Shown here one piece after another: positions 55,704 to 64,000 of a stretch of 64,000 bases of DNA. The first letter of the stretch is position 1. The number at the start of each line of letters is the position of its first letter. The stretch is from Glycomyces paridis (GTDB taxonomy: Bacteria > Actinomycetota > Actinomycetes > Mycobacteriales > Micromonosporaceae), in contig NZ_STGX01000002.1 in NCBI RefSeq assembly GCF_004912155.1, positions 310,968 through 374,967 on the forward strand, in the 5' to 3' direction. The notes under the pieces are model-generated. The model saw nothing but the letters and a program-made list of their open reading frames with translations. It had not been told where the DNA came from and did not search any database. The position numbers and the translations under genes are program-made.

Positions 55704-56944
55704 GGTGCGAGTCTACGCGCTCGCACTCCGGCCCCAGAGGTGCCCGGCCGCGCCGCGGCCTGCGAACCGTTCACCGGTATCACCGTGGCGGGCAACGAAG
55801 GTGGTGAATGCCAGGAGGTGTCGAGCGCGGGGGCGGCGGTCGCGGCCCCCGCGGGGGCGGCCTCGCCGCCGGTGCCCTCCAACACGTCGAAGGACGCGGG
55901 GATCTCCAGCTCGGTGGCCCGGTCGGTGGGCCACACCAGCGCGATGGCGCGGCCGATGACGTTCTCGACCGGGACCGGCCCCTGGCAGCGGGAGTCCTTG
56001 GAGTTCCCGCGGTGGTCCCCCATCACCCACACCTCGCCCTCGGGGACGGTCACCTCCTCGAACACCCGCGAATGGCAGGTGCCGGGGTCGACGTCGAGCG
56101 GGGCGTTGTCGTAGACGTAGGCCTCCTCGTGCAGGGACACGCCGTTGACGACCACGTTCCCGTCCGCGTCGCAGCAGGAGACCGTGTCGCCGCCGACGGC
56201 GATGACGCGCTTGATGAAGTCCTTCTCGTCGGGCTCGGCCAGGCCGATGAGGTCGAGGACGCCCGTGGTGAAGTCGGAGACGAGCGAGTCGTCCCCCGCC
56301 GCGGGCCGGTACTCGGGGTCCCAGCTGTCGGTGCCGCGGAAGACCACGACCTCGCCGCGCTGGGGGCTGCGCAGCGTCGTGGTGAGCTTGAGGACCAGGA
56401 CCTTGTCGCCCTCCTGGAGGGTCTGCTCCATCGAGCCGGACGGGATGTAGAACGGCTGCACCGCGAAGGTGCGCAGCAGGACGGCCGCGGAGAAGGCGAC
56501 GACGAGCAGCAGCGGCAGCTCGACCCACAGCGACAGGTACTGGCGCTTGTGCGGCTGCGACAGGCGGCTCTCGGACTCGCGCCTGCGCGGCTCGGCCCCG
56601 TCGTCGACCTTGTCGTGCGCGCCGGTGCGGGCCTTGGCGCGGTCGTGCGGCCCGGCCGCACGCTCGCGTTCGGCCGCCACGCGGTCGCGGGGCCCTGTAG
56701 GTCCTTCGACGCGGTCGCGCGGGCCCGTGGCGCCCTCCACCCGGTCGCGCGGGCCGGTCGCGCCCTCGACGCGCCGGATCGGGCGCGTGGAGCCGCTGCC
56801 GGCGACGGGCCCGGTGGGCAGGGCGCCGGATCGGCGGGGGTCGGAGGGGGGAGGGTCGGAGGGCGGCCGGCCGCCGGGACCGGGAAGTCGGTTCCAGTCG
56901 ATGCGGCGCGGCCCCTTCGGCCCGCCGGGGGAACCAGGGCTCAT
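55700..56944 (-). CDS. lepB: Signal peptidase I with repetitive N-terminal extension
   Basis: A 414-residue paralogue. Residues ~1-135 form a Pro/Arg/Asp-rich cytoplasmic extension with three near-identical 10-residue repeats (RVEGATGPRD type). The helix is at ~147-167. FYIPSGSMEQT, FIKRVIAVGGD and VMGDHRGNSKDSR are the catalytic boxes. A C-terminal extension of ~65 residues is Ala/Pro-rich and unusual for the family. ATG 56944 is chosen; upstream codons are not conserved. The long basic/acidic tail may target it to a cell location. Confidence 0.92.
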   Translation of the reverse strand: MSPGSPGGPKGPRRIDWNRLPGPGGRPPSDPPPSDPRRSGALPTGPVAGSGSTRPIRRVEGATGPRDRVEGATGPRDRVEGPTGPRDRVAAERERAAGPHDRAKARTGAHDKVDDGAEPRRRESESRLSQPHKRQYLSLWVELPLLLVVAFSAAVLLRTFAVQPFYIPSGSMEQTLQEGDKVLVLKLTTTLRSPQRGEVVVFRGTDSWDPEYRPAAGDDSLVSDFTTGVLDLIGLAEPDEKDFIKRVIAVGGDTVSCCDADGNVVVNGVSLHEEAYVYDNAPLDVDPGTCHSRVFEEVTVPEGEVWVMGDHRGNSKDSRCQGPVPVENVIGRAIALVWPTDRATELEIPASFDVLEGTGGEAAPAGAATAAPALDTSWHSPPSLPATVIPVNGSQAAARPGTSGAGVRARRLAP

Positions 56945-56981
56945 GCGCTGAGCGTAGCGGAAGCGGGCGGGAATGCGAAGA

Positions 56982-57002
56982 ACCCCGGGCATCGCCCGGG
57001 GT
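56982..57002 (-). terminator. Hairpin between rplS and lepB
   Basis: ACCCCGGGC and GCCCGGGGT form a perfect 9-bp stem with an ATC loop. It may end part of the transcripts before lepB. Confidence 0.65.
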
Positions 57003-57064
57003 CCTCCGAAAGTCGCAGTGCCCTTGGGGGGCACGGTTCCCCGCCGCGAAGACGGGTCGCGAGA

Positions 57065-57412
57065 CTAGATCTCGCGCTTCTCCTTGATCTTGGCGGCCTT
57101 GCCCTTGCGGTCGCGCAGGTAGTACAGCTTCGCGCGGCGGACCTTGCCTCGCATGGCGATCTCGATCGCGTCGACCATGGGGCCGTGGACGGGGAAGGTG
57201 CGCTCGACGCCGATGCCGTAGCTCAGCTTGCGGACCGTGAAGGTCTCGCCGAGGCCCGCGCCGTGGCGGCGGATGACGACGCCCTGGAACACCTGGACAC
57301 GGGACCGGGCGCCTTCCTGGACTCGGACGTTCACCTTGACGGTGTCGCCGGGACGGAAGTCCGGCACGTCGGCGCGCATGGAGGCGGCGTTCAGCTCATC
57401 CAGAATGTTCAT
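57065..57412 (-). CDS. rplS: 50S ribosomal protein L19
   Basis: A 115-residue L19 of normal length. [46 protein letters not shown] and [10 protein letters not shown] are conserved. It sits at the 30S-50S interface. The gene follows trmD by 86 bp. Confidence 0.97.
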   Translation of the reverse strand: MNILDELNAASMRADVPDFRPGDTVKVNVRVQEGARSRVQVFQGVVIRRHGAGLGETFTVRKLSYGIGVERTFPVHGPMVDAIEIAMRGKVRRAKLYYLRDRKGKAAKIKEKREI

Positions 57413-57498
57413 GGTTTTCAGACCTCATCGATTGATCTCGCTAGAAGTTCCTCCGCGAGAGGTACCGCTTGAACGAACGGCACGTCACGGGAACTCGT

Positions 57499-58275
57499 CT
57501 ACTCTGCCACAACCTGCTCGGGCAGGGCGAACCCGGCCCCTTGAAGTAGGCGCCGGTCACGTTGATCGAGGCTACCCGCCTCCAGCCGCGCCAGCAAGTC
57601 CGGGCGGGCCCGCGCGGTGCGCAGGAGCGCCTGGTCGCGGCGCCAGCGGTCGACCTTCCCGTGATCGCCCGAAAGGAGGACGGGCGGGACCTCGCGCCCG
57701 CGCCACTCGGCGGGTCGCGTGTAGGCGGGGGCCTCCAGGAGGCCCGCGTTGTGCGACTCGTCGTCGAGCGAGGCGGCGTTGCCGAGGACGCCCGGCAGGA
57801 GCCGCGAGACGGCCTCGACGATCGCGAGGACGGCGACCTCGCCGCCGAAGAGCACGTAGTCGCCGATGGAGACCTCGGTGACCTCCATGCGCTCGGCCGC
57901 GTGGTCGACGACGCGCTGGTCGATGCCCTCGTAGCGCCCGCACGCGAACATGAGCCACGGCTCGGCGGCCAGCTCGCGCGCCAGGGCCTGCGTGAAGGGC
58001 CGCCCGGCGGGGCTGGTCACCAGCAGGCGCGGGCGGGCCTCGCCGTCTTCGGGCACGAGCTCGTCGAGGCACTCGCCCCACGGCTGCGGCTTCATGACCA
58101 TGCCGGCCCCGCCCCCGGCGGGGGCGCCGTCCACCGAATGGTGCACGTCGTGGGTCCAGCGTCGCAGGTCGTGGACGTTCAGATCCAGCAGGCCGCGCTC
58201 GCGGGCGCGCCCGATGAGCGAGAGGTCCAGCGGCGCGAGGTACTCGGGGAAGACGGTGACGACGTCGATGCGCAC
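57499..58275 (-). CDS. trmD: tRNA (guanine-37-N1)-methyltransferase
   Basis: A 258-residue TrmD with the knotted SPOUT fold. [11 protein letters not shown] starts it, [10 protein letters not shown] and [13 protein letters not shown] are in the core, and [13 protein letters not shown] leads into the knot. It methylates G37 beside the anticodon and prevents frameshifting. It follows rimM by seven bases in the ribosomal operon. Confidence 0.96.
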   Translation of the reverse strand: MRIDVVTVFPEYLAPLDLSLIGRARERGLLDLNVHDLRRWTHDVHHSVDGAPAGGGAGMVMKPQPWGECLDELVPEDGEARPRLLVTSPAGRPFTQALARELAAEPWLMFACGRYEGIDQRVVDHAAERMEVTEVSIGDYVLFGGEVAVLAIVEAVSRLLPGVLGNAASLDDESHNAGLLEAPAYTRPAEWRGREVPPVLLSGDHGKVDRWRRDQALLRTARARPDLLARLEAGSLDQRDRRLLQGAGFALPEQVVAE

Positions 58276-58282
58276 GGCGGCC

Positions 58283-58795
58283 TCACAGCTCCAGCAGGCC
58301 CGGAGGCAGGTCGACGGTGACGGTCTCGGTCTCGAAGTCGACGCCCAGGACCATCTCGGCGACGAACGGGATGCGCGCGGGGTGCGTGCCCTCGCGCTTG
58401 ACCACGAGGGTCTCGTGGCCCGCGCCGTGCTCGATCCGGGCGACCGTCCCGATCGGGTCGCCGCCCTCCTGGACGACCGCGAGGCCGACCAGGTCGTCGT
58501 CGCGGAACTCGTCGTCGGCGAGGTCGTCCTCGTCGACGTCGACCGCGAGCAGGACGCCGCGGAGGGCCTCGGACCCGTTGCGGTCCTGGACGCCCTCGAA
58601 GCCGATCATCGGCCGGCCCTGGTGCCAGCGCACGGTGACGGCCTTGAGCGGGGCGCCCTTGAGCGGCCCGCCGCGCGTGGCGAACTCCGCGCCGGGCTGG
58701 AACCGCGCGTCCGGGTCGTCGGTGCGCACCTCGACCACGACCTCGCCGCGCAGCCCGTGCGGGCGGACGATCCGGCCTACGACTACCTCTGCCAT
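58283..58795 (-). CDS. rimM: 16S rRNA processing protein RimM
   Basis: A 170-residue Rim[20 protein letters not shown] starts the N-terminal domain and [12 protein letters not shown] lies in the PRC-barrel C-terminal domain. It helps mature the 30S head and binds S19. Confidence 0.95.
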   Translation of the reverse strand: MAEVVVGRIVRPHGLRGEVVVEVRTDDPDARFQPGAEFATRGGPLKGAPLKAVTVRWHQGRPMIGFEGVQDRNGSEALRGVLLAVDVDEDDLADDEFRDDDLVGLAVVQEGGDPIGTVARIEHGAGHETLVVKREGTHPARIPFVAEMVLGVDFETETVTVDLPPGLLEL

Positions 58796-58817
58796 GGGAA
58801 CCTTTCGGGGACAGCAC

Positions 58818-58847
58818 GACGGCCCCGGGGCGAACCCCGGGGCCGTC
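58818..58847 (-). terminator. Hairpin between khpA and rimM
   Basis: GACGGCCCCGGGG and CCCCGGGGCCGTC form a perfect 13-bp stem with a 4-base loop inside the operon. It is probably a partial terminator or RNA stabiliser rather than the operon end. Confidence 0.6.
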
Positions 58848-58855
58848 AGCGGACT

Positions 58856-59086
58856 TCAGTAGGAATCGACGACCTCGACGCGGATGCCGCGACCGCCGAT
58901 CGAGCCGATGACCTGGCGCAGCGCGTTGACGGTCCGACCGCCCCGTCCGATCACCGTACCCAGGTCGTCCGGGTTCACCCGGACTTCCAGCCGCTTGCCG
59001 CGGCGGGAGTCGACCAGTCGGACGCGGACGTCGTCGGGATTGTCGACGATGCCTTTGACAAGGTGTTCAAGCGCCGGTCGCAGCAC
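58856..59086 (-). CDS. khpA: KH-domain RNA-binding protein
   Basis: A 76-residue KH protein of the KhpA family. GTVIGRGGRTVNALR holds the GxxG loop that contacts RNA. It lies two bases from rpsP, a conserved position. KhpA acts in RNA handling linked to translation and cell size. Confidence 0.92.
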   Translation of the reverse strand: MLRPALEHLVKGIVDNPDDVRVRLVDSRRGKRLEVRVNPDDLGTVIGRGGRTVNALRQVIGSIGGRGIRVEVVDSY

Positions 59087-59088
59087 GA

Positions 59089-59574
59089 TTACTCCCCTTT
59101 GGTCTCGGAGGCCTCGTCGGCTGCGGCCTCGACCTCTTCAGTCTTAGCCGATTCGTCGGCCTTGGCGGCGGACTTCTTCGCCTTCGGCGCGGCCTTCGCG
59201 GCCTCTTCCGGGACGTAGGCCTTCGACGGGTCGATGCCCGACTCCTTGAGGGCCGCGATGTACAGCGACTCCTTCTCGGGCTTGGGCTCGGCGACCTTCA
59301 GCGGGGCCGGCTCGGGCAGGCCCTTGAAGCGCTGCCAGTCGCCGGTCTTGCGCAGGAGGGCCTTGACCGTGTCGGACGGCTGGGCGCCCACGGAGAGCCA
59401 GTGCTGGACGCGGTCGGACTTGACCTCGATCCGGGACGGGTTCTCCTTCGGGTGGTAGATCCCGACGTTCTCAATGACCTTGCCGTCGCGCTTGACGCGC
59501 GAGTCGGCGATGACGATGCGGTACTGGGGAGTACGGATCTTCCCCATTCGCGTGAGGCGAATCTTCACTGCCAC
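59089..59574 (-). CDS. rpsP: 30S ribosomal protein S16
   Basis: A 161-residue S16. The core ([30 protein letters not shown]) ends near residue 80; a further ~80 residues are Lys/Ala/Glu-rich, an extension common in actinobacteria. GTG 59574 with AGGAG upstream fits the conserved MAVKIRL start. It is the first gene of the nine-gene minus-strand operon; the 160-bp leader holds a possible -10 TAGACT near 59720. Confidence 0.95.
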   Translation of the reverse strand: MAVKIRLTRMGKIRTPQYRIVIADSRVKRDGKVIENVGIYHPKENPSRIEVKSDRVQHWLSVGAQPSDTVKALLRKTGDWQRFKGLPEPAPLKVAEPKPEKESLYIAALKESGIDPSKAYVPEEAAKAAPKAKKSAAKADESAKTEEVEAAADEASETKGE

Positions 59575-59735
59575 GTTCTTGTTACTCCTGTAATAAGGAT
59601 CACGCAGCACGCACACCATCCAGGGGAATCACTCCGGATTGTGTTCGCGCTGAAACTTGGCCTTGCGTCACGGTAGTTGAGAGGGCTTCCGTCCCAAAGC
59701 TCATGTACAGCGACCGAGTCTAGCGCACCGTGCGA

Positions 59736-61142
59736 TCAGTACTGGCGGGCCAGGTACGCGATGAGACCGGACTCATCCAGCGAATCCGGAACCGAGCCGT
59801 CCTCGCGCTGGAGGAGGCGCACCGTGACCGCGGACTGCCCGGCCCGCGCCTCGCCCTCGACGCCGCAGGCGTCCCAGGGCATCCGCGCGTACCCGGTCCG
59901 GGCGGCCTCGACCGCCTCGTCCACGGAGGCGACGTCGACCGTGTGCGCCTCGCGGAAGCCCAGGGCCTCGTCCCACAGCTGCTGCTGCGCGCCGGCGAGC
60001 GCGGCGGCGACGGCCTCGGCGATCATCCCGAGCGGCACGGACTGCTTGGAGCCCTCGACGCGGCTGACCACGGTGGCCTCGCCGTTCTTGAGGTCGCGGG
60101 GGCCCAGCTCGATCCGGACCGGGTAGCCCTTGAGCTCGGCGTCGACGGCGCGGCGGCCGAAGGCGATGTCGCCGCGGTCGTCGAGCTTGACGCGCAGGCC
60201 GTCGGCCTTGAGCTCGTCGTAGAGCTTGCGCGCGGCGGCGCGGACCTCGTCGGAGTCCTTGACGATCATGACGCTGACCTGGACGGGGGCGAGGTTCGGC
60301 GGGACGCGCAGCCCCGCGTCGTCGCCGTGGCCCATGATGAGGCCGCCGATCATGCGCGTCGAGGTGCCCCAGGAGGTCGTCCAGCCGTGCGCCTGCTTGC
60401 CGTCCTTGCCCTGGAACTGGATGTCGAAGGCCTTCGCGAACTTCTGGCCCAGCTCGTGCGAGGTGCCCATCTGAAGGGCCTTGCCGTCGCGCATGAGGGC
60501 GTCGCACGCGAAGGTGTTCAGGGCCCCGGCGAAGCGCTCGGCCTCGGTCTTGATGCCGCGCAGCACCGGCAGCGCCAGCACGTTCTCCATGAAGTCGGCG
60601 TAGACGTCGTGGAGGATGCGCAGCGTGAACGCGTGGGCGTCCTCGTAGGACTCGTGGACGGTGTGGCCCTCCTGCCACAGGAACTCCGAGGAGCGCAGGA
60701 ACAGGCGGGTGCGCATCTCGTAGCGCATCACGTTGCACCACTGGTTGAGCAGCAGGGGCAGGTCGCGGTAGGAGTTGACCCACTTCGCCATGTACTCGCC
60801 GATGATGGTCTCGGAGGTGGGGCGGATCGCGAGCTTCTCCTCCAGGTCCTTGCCGCCGCCTTGCGTGACCATCCAGACCTCGGGGGCGAAGCCCTCCACG
60901 TGGTCGGCCTCGCGCCGGAAGTAGGACTCGGGGATGAGCAGGGGGAACGAGGCGTTCTCCGTGCCGGTGTCCTTGATGCGCGCGTCCATCTCGGCGGTCA
61001 TCCGCTCCCACAGCGCGAACCCGGTCGGTCGGATCACCTGCGAGCCGCGCGCCGGGCCGTTCTCGGCCAGCTGGGCTTTGGCGACGACGTCCTGGTACCA
61101 GCGAGGGAAGTCCTCGCCCTGCGGTGTGAGTACATTGGCCAT
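59736..61142 (-). CDS. proS: Prolyl-tRNA synthetase, short archaeal/eukaryotic-like type
   Basis: A 468-residue class II synthetase. TGFALWERMTAEMD, AIRPTSETIIGEYMAKW (motif 2 region), FLWQEGHT and GLIMGHGDD (motif 3 region) are clear. The bacterial editing insertion is absent and the protein ends in Tyr (IAYLARQY), both marks of the archaeal-type enzyme. ATG 61142 is the start; the frame runs on upstream across the next gene but that is only lack of stops. Confidence 0.94.
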   Translation of the reverse strand: MANVLTPQGEDFPRWYQDVVAKAQLAENGPARGSQVIRPTGFALWERMTAEMDARIKDTGTENASFPLLIPESYFRREADHVEGFAPEVWMVTQGGGKDLEEKLAIRPTSETIIGEYMAKWVNSYRDLPLLLNQWCNVMRYEMRTRLFLRSSEFLWQEGHTVHESYEDAHAFTLRILHDVYADFMENVLALPVLRGIKTEAERFAGALNTFACDALMRDGKALQMGTSHELGQKFAKAFDIQFQGKDGKQAHGWTTSWGTSTRMIGGLIMGHGDDAGLRVPPNLAPVQVSVMIVKDSDEVRAAARKLYDELKADGLRVKLDDRGDIAFGRRAVDAELKGYPVRIELGPRDLKNGEATVVSRVEGSKQSVPLGMIAEAVAAALAGAQQQLWDEALGFREAHTVDVASVDEAVEAARTGYARMPWDACGVEGEARAGQSAVTVRLLQREDGSVPDSLDESGLIAYLARQY

Positions 61143-61295
61143 AATCAGGGATTCTACGGGCCGGACCCGCCCCGGGCGCAATCGGATACGGCGCGGTGCG
61201 AGCCCCGTCGCCTCCGCCGGAAGGAGGAGGGAGAAACCCCGGTTTCGGTCCTTCGGCGGTGATACGGAACAGCGTGCGTCGCATAAGCTGTCGTC

Positions 61296-63698
61296 GTGAC
61301 GACACCCATGCTGGCAGGTGACCGCGGTCTGACGGCCGCCGAGGTCGCCGAGCGCATCGAGGCCGGCGCGGTCAACGAGGCGAAGCGCCACACCAGCCGC
61401 CCGCTCTCGGCGATCCTCCGCGCGAACCTCTTCACCCCGCTCAACGCCGTGATCGGCGTGCTCGCCGCGATCGCGATCGGCTTCACCGCGATGGAGGAGG
61501 GCTTCCTCGAAGGCCTCAAGCAGGGCCTGTTCGCCGGCGTCATCATCGCCAACATCCTCATCGGGACGATCCAGGAGCTGCGCGCCAAGCGCACCCTCGA
61601 CAAGCTCTCGCTCATGAACCGGTCGAACGCGAAGGTCCTGCGCGACGGCGAGGTCGTCCAGATCGACCCGGCCCGGATCGTGCGCGACGACCTCGTGTAC
61701 GTCGAACCCGGCGACCGGATCGTCGTCGACGGCCCCGTGGTCGAGTCCCGCAACCTGGAGATCGACGAGTCGCTGCTCACCGGCGAGGCCGACCCGGTCG
61801 CGAAGACGCCGGGCGACGGGGTCCGCTCGGGCTCGTTCGCCGTCGCCGGCACCGGGCTCTTCCGGGCCGAGCACATCGGCGCGGACTCCTACGCCGCCAA
61901 GCTCGTCGAGGAGGCCAGCAAGTTCACGCTCGCCCGCTCCGAACTGCGCGAGGGCATCAACCGCTTCATCAAGCTCATCAACTGGCTCATCGTCCCCATC
62001 GCGCTGCTGCTCATCGTCAGCCAGCTCGCCGACGCCGCGAACTGGCGCGAGATCATCGTCCGCACCGTCGCCGGGATCGTCCCCATGATCCCCGAGGGCC
62101 TGGTGCTGCTCACCTCCGTCGCGTTCGCCGTCGGCGTCATCCGCCTCGGCGCCCGCAAGTGCCTCGTCCAGGAGCTGCCCGCCATCGAGGGCCTCGCCCG
62201 CACCGACGTGCTGTGCCTCGACAAGACCGGCACCCTCACCGAGGGCGGCATGGACGTCGACCGCGTCCAGCCGGTCGCCGGCGCCGACGGCGACGCCGTC
62301 GCCGAGGCCCTCGCGGCGCTCGCCGCGGCCGACGACAGCCCGAACCCGACCATGCAGGCCGTCGAGGCCTACCTCAAGGAGAACGCGATCGGCGACCCGA
62401 TCTGGCGGGTCATCGACGTCATGCCGTTCTCCTCGGCGCGCAAGTGGAGCGGCACCCGCTTCACCGACCACGGCAACTGGCTCCTCGGCGCCCCGGACGT
62501 GCTTCTCGAAGCGGACGACCCGATGGCCCTCGAAGCCGACGTGCTCGGCGCCCAGGGCCTGCGCGTCCTCGCGCTCGTCACCGCCGAGACCGCCTCCACC
62601 ACCGGCGGCGTGACGGGCGTCAAGGCCCAGGCCCTCGTGGTCCTGCGCCAGCGCCTTCGCTCGACCGCCGCGGCGACCCTCGCCTACTTCAAGGACCAGG
62701 GCGTCGCCGTCAAGATCATCTCCGGGGACTCCCCCGCCGCCGTCGGCGCCGTCGCCGCGCAGCTGGGGGTCGAGGGCGCGGCCGACACCGTCGACGCCCG
62801 GCGCCTGCCCGAGGACCCCGAGGAGCTCGCCGACCTGCTGGAGCGGGCCACGATCTTCGGGCGCGTCAAGCCGCACCAGAAGCAGGCGTTCGTCAAGGCC
62901 CTCCAGTCGCGGGGCCACACCGTGGCGATGACCGGCGACGGCGTCAACGACGTGCTCGCTCTCAAGGACGCCGACCTGGGCATCGCGATGGGCTCGGGTT
63001 CGGCCGCGGCCCGCTCGGTGGCGCAGGTCGTGCTCCTCGACGACGAGTTCGCGACGCTGCCGCACGTGGTGAACGAGGGCCGCCGGGTCCTAGGGAACAT
63101 CGGGCGGGTCTCGAACGTGTTCCTCACCAAGACCGTGTACGCGATCAGCCTGGCGCTGTTCATCGCCGTGGGCGCGATCTGGTCGTGGGCCGCGGGCCAC
63201 GAGCCGCTGCCGTACCCGTTCCTGCCGATCCACCAGTCGCTCATCAACCTGTTCACCATCGGCCTGCCGGCGTTCTTCCTCGCGCTGGCGCCGACGTTCG
63301 ACCGGGCGCGGCCCGGGTTCGTCAAGCGGGTCCTGAAGTTCGCGATCCCGGCCGGGATCTGCTGCGCGGTGCCGACCTTCGTGGTCTACCTCGCGGCGCT
63401 CGCCCACGACGGCTACGACTCCCAGCTGCCGCAGACCACGGCCGCGATCACACTGTTCTGCCTGGCGCTGGCGGCGCTGGCGATCGTGGCGAAGCCGTAC
63501 ACGTGGTGGAAGGCGCTGCTGGTCGGCGGCTGCGCGGCGGCGTTCGTCGTGGTCCTGGCGGTGCCGCCGTTCGCGCGTTTCTACGAGCTGGAGCTGCCGG
63601 GCGCCTGGAACACGACCGCCGCGGCGATCGGCGTCGGCTCGGGCGTGGCGGCCCTGCTGTTCTGGCTGGTGGTCCGGCCCAAGCACCTCAAGGACTGA
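61296..63698 (+). CDS. ctpE: P-type ATPase, CtpE-like cation transporter
   Basis: An 800-residue HAD-family pump. DESLLTGEADPV is the actuator TGE loop, CLDKTGTLTEGG the phosphorylation site and MTGDGVNDVLALKDADLGIAMGSG split over the hinge. PMIPEGLVLL in helix 4 is the PEGL variant seen in mycobacterial CtpE, a calcium importer, so calcium is the best guess. Six C-terminal helices follow from ~600. GTG 61296 is the start. Confidence 0.88.
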   Translation: MTTPMLAGDRGLTAAEVAERIEAGAVNEAKRHTSRPLSAILRANLFTPLNAVIGVLAAIAIGFTAMEEGFLEGLKQGLFAGVIIANILIGTIQELRAKRTLDKLSLMNRSNAKVLRDGEVVQIDPARIVRDDLVYVEPGDRIVVDGPVVESRNLEIDESLLTGEADPVAKTPGDGVRSGSFAVAGTGLFRAEHIGADSYAAKLVEEASKFTLARSELREGINRFIKLINWLIVPIALLLIVSQLADAANWREIIVRTVAGIVPMIPEGLVLLTSVAFAVGVIRLGARKCLVQELPAIEGLARTDVLCLDKTGTLTEGGMDVDRVQPVAGADGDAVAEALAALAAADDSPNPTMQAVEAYLKENAIGDPIWRVIDVMPFSSARKWSGTRFTDHGNWLLGAPDVLLEADDPMALEADVLGAQGLRVLALVTAETASTTGGVTGVKAQALVVLRQRLRSTAAATLAYFKDQGVAVKIISGDSPAAVGAVAAQLGVEGAADTVDARRLPEDPEELADLLERATIFGRVKPHQKQAFVKALQSRGHTVAMTGDGVNDVLALKDADLGIAMGSGSAAARSVAQVVLLDDEFATLPHVVNEGRRVLGNIGRVSNVFLTKTVYAISLALFIAVGAIWSWAAGHEPLPYPFLPIHQSLINLFTIGLPAFFLALAPTFDRARPGFVKRVLKFAIPAGICCAVPTFVVYLAALAHDGYDSQLPQTTAAITLFCLALAALAIVAKPYTWWKALLVGGCAAAFVVVLAVPPFARFYELELPGAWNTTAAAIGVGSGVAALLFWLVVRPKHLKD

Positions 63699-63713
63699 AC
63701 CGTTCCGTCCACG

Positions 63714-63737
63714 GGGCCCGCCGGTTTCGGCGGGCCC
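63714..63737 (+). terminator. Terminator after the P-type ATPase
   Basis: GGGCCCGCCG and CGGCGGGCCC form a perfect 10-bp stem with a GTTT loop. Confidence 0.82.
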
Positions 63738-63755
63738 TGTGTGGTGTGCGGCACT

Positions 63756-63772
63756 GCTACACCGGATGTAGC
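63756..63772 (+). promoter_or_regulatory. Palindromic operator before the ABC ATPase
   Basis: GCTACA-CCGGA-TGTAGC is a perfect 6-bp inverted repeat, and a third half-site TGTAGCGCC follows near 63790. This is typical of a TetR-family operator for a drug exporter. Confidence 0.5.
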
Positions 63773-63840
63773 GGGGTGCGCGGCCCGTATGTAGCGCCTA
63801 GGGGGTGAGAGCAACTGAGCGAACCATGCAGGAGGCGGAC

Positions 63841-64000
63841 ATGTCGCAGCGCGACCTCGCGATCCGGGCCGAAGGGCTCGTCAAGCACTTCAAGGACGTC
63901 AAGGCCGTGGACGGCGTGGACCTGGAGGTCCCGGCGGGCACGGTGTACGGCGTGCTGGGCCCGAACGGCGCGGGCAAGACCACGACGGTGCGGATTCTGG
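63841..64000 (+). CDS. ABC transporter ATP-binding protein (DrrA-like), 3' part outside window
   Basis: The first 53 residues are present. [25 protein letters not shown] and [17 protein letters not shown] (Walker A) are typical of daunorubicin-resistance type exporters. ATG 63841 has AGGAGG six bases upstream and is better than ATG 63823. The rest is cut by the window end. Confidence 0.88.
   Translation, partial: MSQRDLAIRAEGLVKHFKDVKAVDGVDLEVPAGTVYGVLGPNGAGKTTTVRIL

Noticed and set aside
59736-63065. 1109-residue minus-strand reading frame
   Set aside because: Only the part below 61142 is proS. The rest is antisense to the P-type ATPase, has no homology and exists because GC-rich DNA lacks stops.

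Overview
The window is very GC-rich DNA with actinobacterial gene content. Diagnostic families include a WhiB-family iron-sulfur regulator, a fused 2-oxoglutarate dehydrogenase/decarboxylase of Kgd type, nickel superoxide dismutase, a two-domain geosmin synthase, a PdtaS-like sensor kinase and a DUF2469 gene beside rnhB. Geosmin synthase and the family 2 encapsulin point to a filamentous or soil actinomycete; the genus cannot be fixed from this window alone. No rRNA, tRNA, CRISPR array, prophage or insertion sequence was recognised.

Layout, left to right. 1-4.1 kb: a MOSC protein cut by the edge, a membrane protein, endonuclease V coupled to an acidic protein, an NAD-dependent epimerase and a proline-tailed membrane protein. 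4.2-9.6 kb: a minus-strand nitrite assimilation operon (nasB, nirB, nirD and a HemD-like protein fused to a winged helix). 9.9-11.4 kb: a DUF234-type ATPase behind an AT-rich palindromic leader. 11.5-18.9 kb: a terpenoid region with geosmin synthase, a proline-rich exported protein on the opposite strand, a DUF4239 membrane protein, a family 2B encapsulin shell protein, a polyprenyl diphosphate synthase and IspH, the last two translationally coupled. 19-21.4 kb: a DUF1349 protein, a VapBC-like module whose toxin has lost its ATG, and an exported hydrolase. 21.6-25.2 kb: assimilatory nitrate reductase and a nitrate transporter. The nitrite operon and the nitrate reductase gene carry the same 11-bp-phased upstream element, probably a GlnR site.

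25.5-34 kb: an ABC exporter, rsmI, an Mrr-like membrane protein, a two-component system followed by an HtrA protease (MprAB-PepD-like), and a STAS anti-sigma antagonist. 34-41.4 kb: kgd and a sugar ABC importer without its own ATPase. 41.4-46.9 kb: an anchored unknown protein, an MDR oxidoreductase, sodN, an anti-sigma-like protein, whiB1/wblE with a 768-bp upstream region holding a perfect CRP-type site, a diacylglycerol kinase and a small membrane protein. 46.9-50.7 kb: a 72-bp repeat pair and a sulfate reduction operon (sulfite reductase, zinc ribbon, cysH, cbiX) preceded by a short cysteine-containing leader peptide. 50.8-53.8 kb: an LPXTG surface protein and pdtaS. 53.9-59.6 kb: the conserved ribosome/secretion operon rpsP-khpA-rimM-trmD-rplS-lepB-lepB-rnhB-DUF2469. 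59.7-64 kb: proS, a CtpE-like P-type ATPase and the start of a DrrA-like ABC ATPase.

How the parts connect. Nitrate import, nitrate reduction, nitrite reduction and a siroheme-type regulator sit in two blocks with a shared upstream element. Sulfite reductase and CbiX use the same siroheme cofactor. The most unusual unit is the shell protein with its polyprenyl synthase and IspH: a possible protein compartment for isoprenoid synthesis, about 1.1 kb from the 3' end of the geosmin synthase ORF.
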